Source: Bacillota bacterium
Lineage (GTDB): Bacteria > Bacillota > UBA4882 > UBA8346
Length of the DNA: 44,438 nucleotides
Assembly (NCBI GenBank): GCA_023402395.1
Contig: JAEYGI010000037.1
Span: 1 to 44,438 of the forward strand
Direction of reading: 5' to 3'
The notes under the pieces are model-generated. The model had not been told where the DNA came from, ran no database searches, and worked only from the letters and a program-made list of their open reading frames with translations. The position numbers were made by a program, and so were the translations under genes. Positions within the stretch are counted from its first letter, which is position 1. Each line of letters starts with the position of its first letter. Shown here piece after piece: positions 42,020-44,438 of this stretch.

Positions 42020-44438
42020 ATGAAGTTTCGCATCCAAGTCCAAAGGCTAAGTTTAGCTGGATTGATTGGCCTAATCGGAATCCTGTTGACCATATCTCCC
42101 GCCCTTGCCGCGCCGGAGGGGGGAGAGGCGGGGAACCGGCGGAGTATCCGGCCGCAGGCTCACCAAGCGGTGCGGATGAGTTTAAACGACCTCGAAGTCG
42201 AGATCCCGGCCGGCGCGGCGGAGCAAGAGATCAGCGTTGAAACCGTCGCGGATGACCTTGCCGGCATCACCAAACCGCGCGGCTTCCGGGCCGTCGGCAA
42301 CATCATCCGCTTCGGCCCCCATGGGATGCGGTTCCGGGAGGGCAAAGAACTCCGGTTCCGGCTGAAAGTTACCGGAGATATGCAAAACGCCCGCCTCTAC
42401 TACATCAACCGTGATAAGTCCCGGCTGGAGGTGGTGGAATCGCGATTCGACCGCAAGACCGGGACCCTGGAAGCGGACCTGCAGCACTTCAGCGATTATG
42501 TCCCGGGCGTGAGCGCCGGATGGGACGGCAACGGGATCAACCCGTTTTTTGACATCACCCACGGCGAAGAAACCGTCAAAATCCCGGATCGAACCTTATC
42601 GGTACGCTCCACCGTGCTCTCGTTGCCGGGGCGCGGGATCAATTTCAACCTGGTCCGGGCGACAACATCCGACCCCCCGCTTGAACGTCTTAGAATATCG
42701 AATGATTGGTATTGGGATCTCCCGTGCATCAGTGGCAGTGGCAATCAACTTAACATTCCCGGCATCGGAACGATTGACAACGGCTACGGCGATAAAAGGG
42801 CGGAAGGAGTCTATAATCTAAATGGGATACATTACGCTACCGATGTTTCCCCCGCCGAAGACGAATATCCAAGGGTAGGGCTAGCCGATGGGACGTCAAT
42901 TGAAGTTGATGGTAATGGAATTAAGGTAACCGATCGAAATGGCAATTGGTACAAATACCAATTCACAACGTGGAATGACGATTATAGCTCCTATACCCGA
43001 ATCGACACCCTAACCGATTCCTTGGGACGGGTTTTTAGTTTTGGGTATAACCGGAATTATGATTTAACCAGCTTAGCGCAACGGCTCAAAAACGGCCAGT
43101 ACAAAACCATCCTTACGGTCAACTACTTCAAAAACGGCGAGAGTTTTACCGACGCCCTGGGCCGGACCACCACCTATTATCGGGACAAATACGAGCAAAT
43201 CTCCAAAATCGTCTATTCCAACGGTGCCGCATCCGAGTATTCATATAGTTCGGCAATTGGGGTTATATCGCAACAACGGTATTTGGCTCCGAATCAAACC
43301 ATACCCAGGCGCGTGGTCAATTATGATACCCAAGTTATTAAGTCTGGTGTTGAGGTTCAAACGATCGTCAATGACGGCGCAAAGATAAAAAAATATAATT
43401 ACAAATGGTCAAAATGGGGAGGTATACCTTATGTAATCAAGGAAACAACCTATGCCAGCCCCGGTCAATTAATCGAAGAAAAGGACTTTACGTATTATAT
43501 TGAAGACTATGATTGCGACAAAATCCAATCGGTCACCATCGCCCACGCCACCGCAACCGGAGTCCTGGGCCAGCCCGCGACCTATCAATACGAGTACGAC
43601 AACTGGGGCAATATTACCCGGGTGCTAGATCCGTATGGCACCGAGACCCGGACCGCTTATGCCAATACGAACAGCAATAAAAACCTATCAAGCTACAACC
43701 CACAATATCAAAACAGCTACTATGCCAGCAACTTCCCGTTCGGCTGGGATCGGCCGATTACAACCGCCACCTTAGTCAACGACCCGATCCACAATACGAC
43801 CCAACTCCACCAGACCCATTACCAATACGACACCAAGGGTAACCTGCTCAAGGAAAGCACGGTCCATAACGGCGGGTATCTGCATACCACCTATACCTAT
43901 GACGCCTACGGTAACGTCTTAACGAAAACCGATCCGAATGGCAACCGGCTGGGGTTCGAATATTCAAGCGAGTACAACTTCGCTTACTTGACCCGGGTCT
44001 ATAAGCCGGAGAATAACCAGACCATCGCCACCTTCGGCTATGACTTTGACACCGGCTTGAAAACCCAAGCCACTGACCCCAATGGCAATCGTTATCGGTA
44101 TGAATACGACGCGGTGGGCCGGCTAACGAAAGAATGGTTCGACCATTCCGACCCTAACCTGCAGATTACCCGGACGCTCGGATATGATGATCTCAATAAC
44201 ATCCTCACCCTCCGTTTCGGCAACGATACCAAAGGGTGGCAGGAAGGGAAGATCGTCTATGATCCGTTGTTCGGCAAACCCACCACGATCCAGCGGAAAC
44301 AAAACGGAACTTGGGTGACCCAGAAAACCTTCGCTTACGACACGATTGGCCGGCTACTCAACGAAACTGACGGCATGGGCCATACCATCGCCTATGCCTA
44401 CGACGAACTGGACCGGAAGGTGAAGACCACCCGGCCCG
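42020..44438 (+). CDS. Secreted RHS/YD-repeat protein, partial (3' end outside window)
   Basis: Open frame of 806 codons running off the window. The ATG follows ACCGGAGGTGCTTGCC. A signal peptide (LAGLIGLIGILLTISPALA) is followed by an N-terminal beta-rich domain, then a DUF6531-like start (TLSVRSTVLSLPGRGINFNL) and RHS/YD repeats: YEYDNWGNITRVLDPYG, YQYDTKGNLLKEST, TYDAYGNVLTKTDPNGN, YEYDAVGRLTKEWFDH, FAYDTIGRLLNETDGMGH, AYDELDRKVKTT. Such proteins form a closed beta shell, usually carrying a variable C-terminal toxin or a surface-adhesion function. The C-terminal core and any toxin or immunity gene are beyond the window. Confidence 0.9.
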   Translation, partial: MKFRIQVQRLSLAGLIGLIGILLTISPALAAPEGGEAGNRRSIRPQAHQAVRMSLNDLEVEIPAGAAEQEISVETVADDLAGITKPRGFRAVGNIIRFGPHGMRFREGKELRFRLKVTGDMQNARLYYINRDKSRLEVVESRFDRKTGTLEADLQHFSDYVPGVSAGWDGNGINPFFDITHGEETVKIPDRTLSVRSTVLSLPGRGINFNLVRATTSDPPLERLRISNDWYWDLPCISGSGNQLNIPGIGTIDNGYGDKRAEGVYNLNGIHYATDVSPAEDEYPRVGLADGTSIEVDGNGIKVTDRNGNWYKYQFTTWNDDYSSYTRIDTLTDSLGRVFSFGYNRNYDLTSLAQRLKNGQYKTILTVNYFKNGESFTDALGRTTTYYRDKYEQISKIVYSNGAASEYSYSSAIGVISQQRYLAPNQTIPRRVVNYDTQVIKSGVEVQTIVNDGAKIKKYNYKWSKWGGIPYVIKETTYASPGQLIEEKDFTYYIEDYDCDKIQSVTIAHATATGVLGQPATYQYEYDNWGNITRVLDPYGTETRTAYANTNSNKNLSSYNPQYQNSYYASNFPFGWDRPITTATLVNDPIHNTTQLHQTHYQYDTKGNLLKESTVHNGGYLHTTYTYDAYGNVLTKTDPNGNRLGFEYSSEYNFAYLTRVYKPENNQTIATFGYDFDTGLKTQATDPNGNRYRYEYDAVGRLTKEWFDHSDPNLQITRTLGYDDLNNILTLRFGNDTKGWQEGKIVYDPLFGKPTTIQRKQNGTWVTQKTFAYDTIGRLLNETDGMGHTIAYAYDELDRKVKTTRP

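Overview
The window looks like a moderately GC-rich chromosomal segment from a spore-forming Bacillota that also has an outer membrane. A Spo0E-like phosphatase and a SpoVB-like flippase point to a sporulating Firmicute. A PapD-like chaperone next to an usher-like beta-barrel protein points to a diderm envelope. A Limnochordia/Hydrogenispora-type organism would fit, but this is inference: no rRNA or tRNA gene was seen.

Layout. 1-6000: structured element, DinG-type helicase with a nuclease-like N-terminus (-), class A penicillin-binding protein (+), and a SpoVB/MviN-like flippase (-) overlapping it tail to tail. 6000-9760: hairpins and a 21-bp repeat array, a small unknown protein, then an SsuABC/TauABC-like ABC importer interrupted by a 150-bp double-hairpin repeat. 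9820-12320: second copy of that repeat and a second class A PBP. 12690-18690: TRAP transporter (DctP, DctQ, DctM), SDR dehydrogenase, RpiR regulator and D-2-hydroxyacid dehydrogenase, probably one sugar-acid or hydroxyacid uptake and oxidation locus. 18880-23060: RsuA-type pseudouridine synthase, Spo0E-like protein, a MurA with Asp in place of the catalytic Cys, a second 21-bp array, and an aminotransferase. 23080-32640: third copy of the double-hairpin repeat, then two amt-PII operons (both -) flanking a four-gene chaperone/usher-like cluster (+) and a third 21-bp array. 32950-36480: decayed transposase-like gene, IclR regulator, divergent DUF362 ferredoxin protein. 36590-40940: stand-alone CarB-like protein with damaged ATP-grasp sites, and an AraC regulator. 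40980-44438: the largest 21-bp array, a poly-A/poly-T palindrome element, and a secreted RHS/YD-repeat protein running off the end.

The most unusual content is: (i) four intergenic arrays with an exact 21-bp period, no indels and little unit identity; (ii) a chaperone/usher-like surface-fibre cluster with an intrinsic terminator after the presumed major subunit; (iii) a CarB paralogue that has lost key residues of its second ATP-grasp domain; (iv) a 150-bp double-hairpin repeat in three copies; (v) a leader hairpin that sequesters the ribosome binding site of the ABC binding-protein gene.
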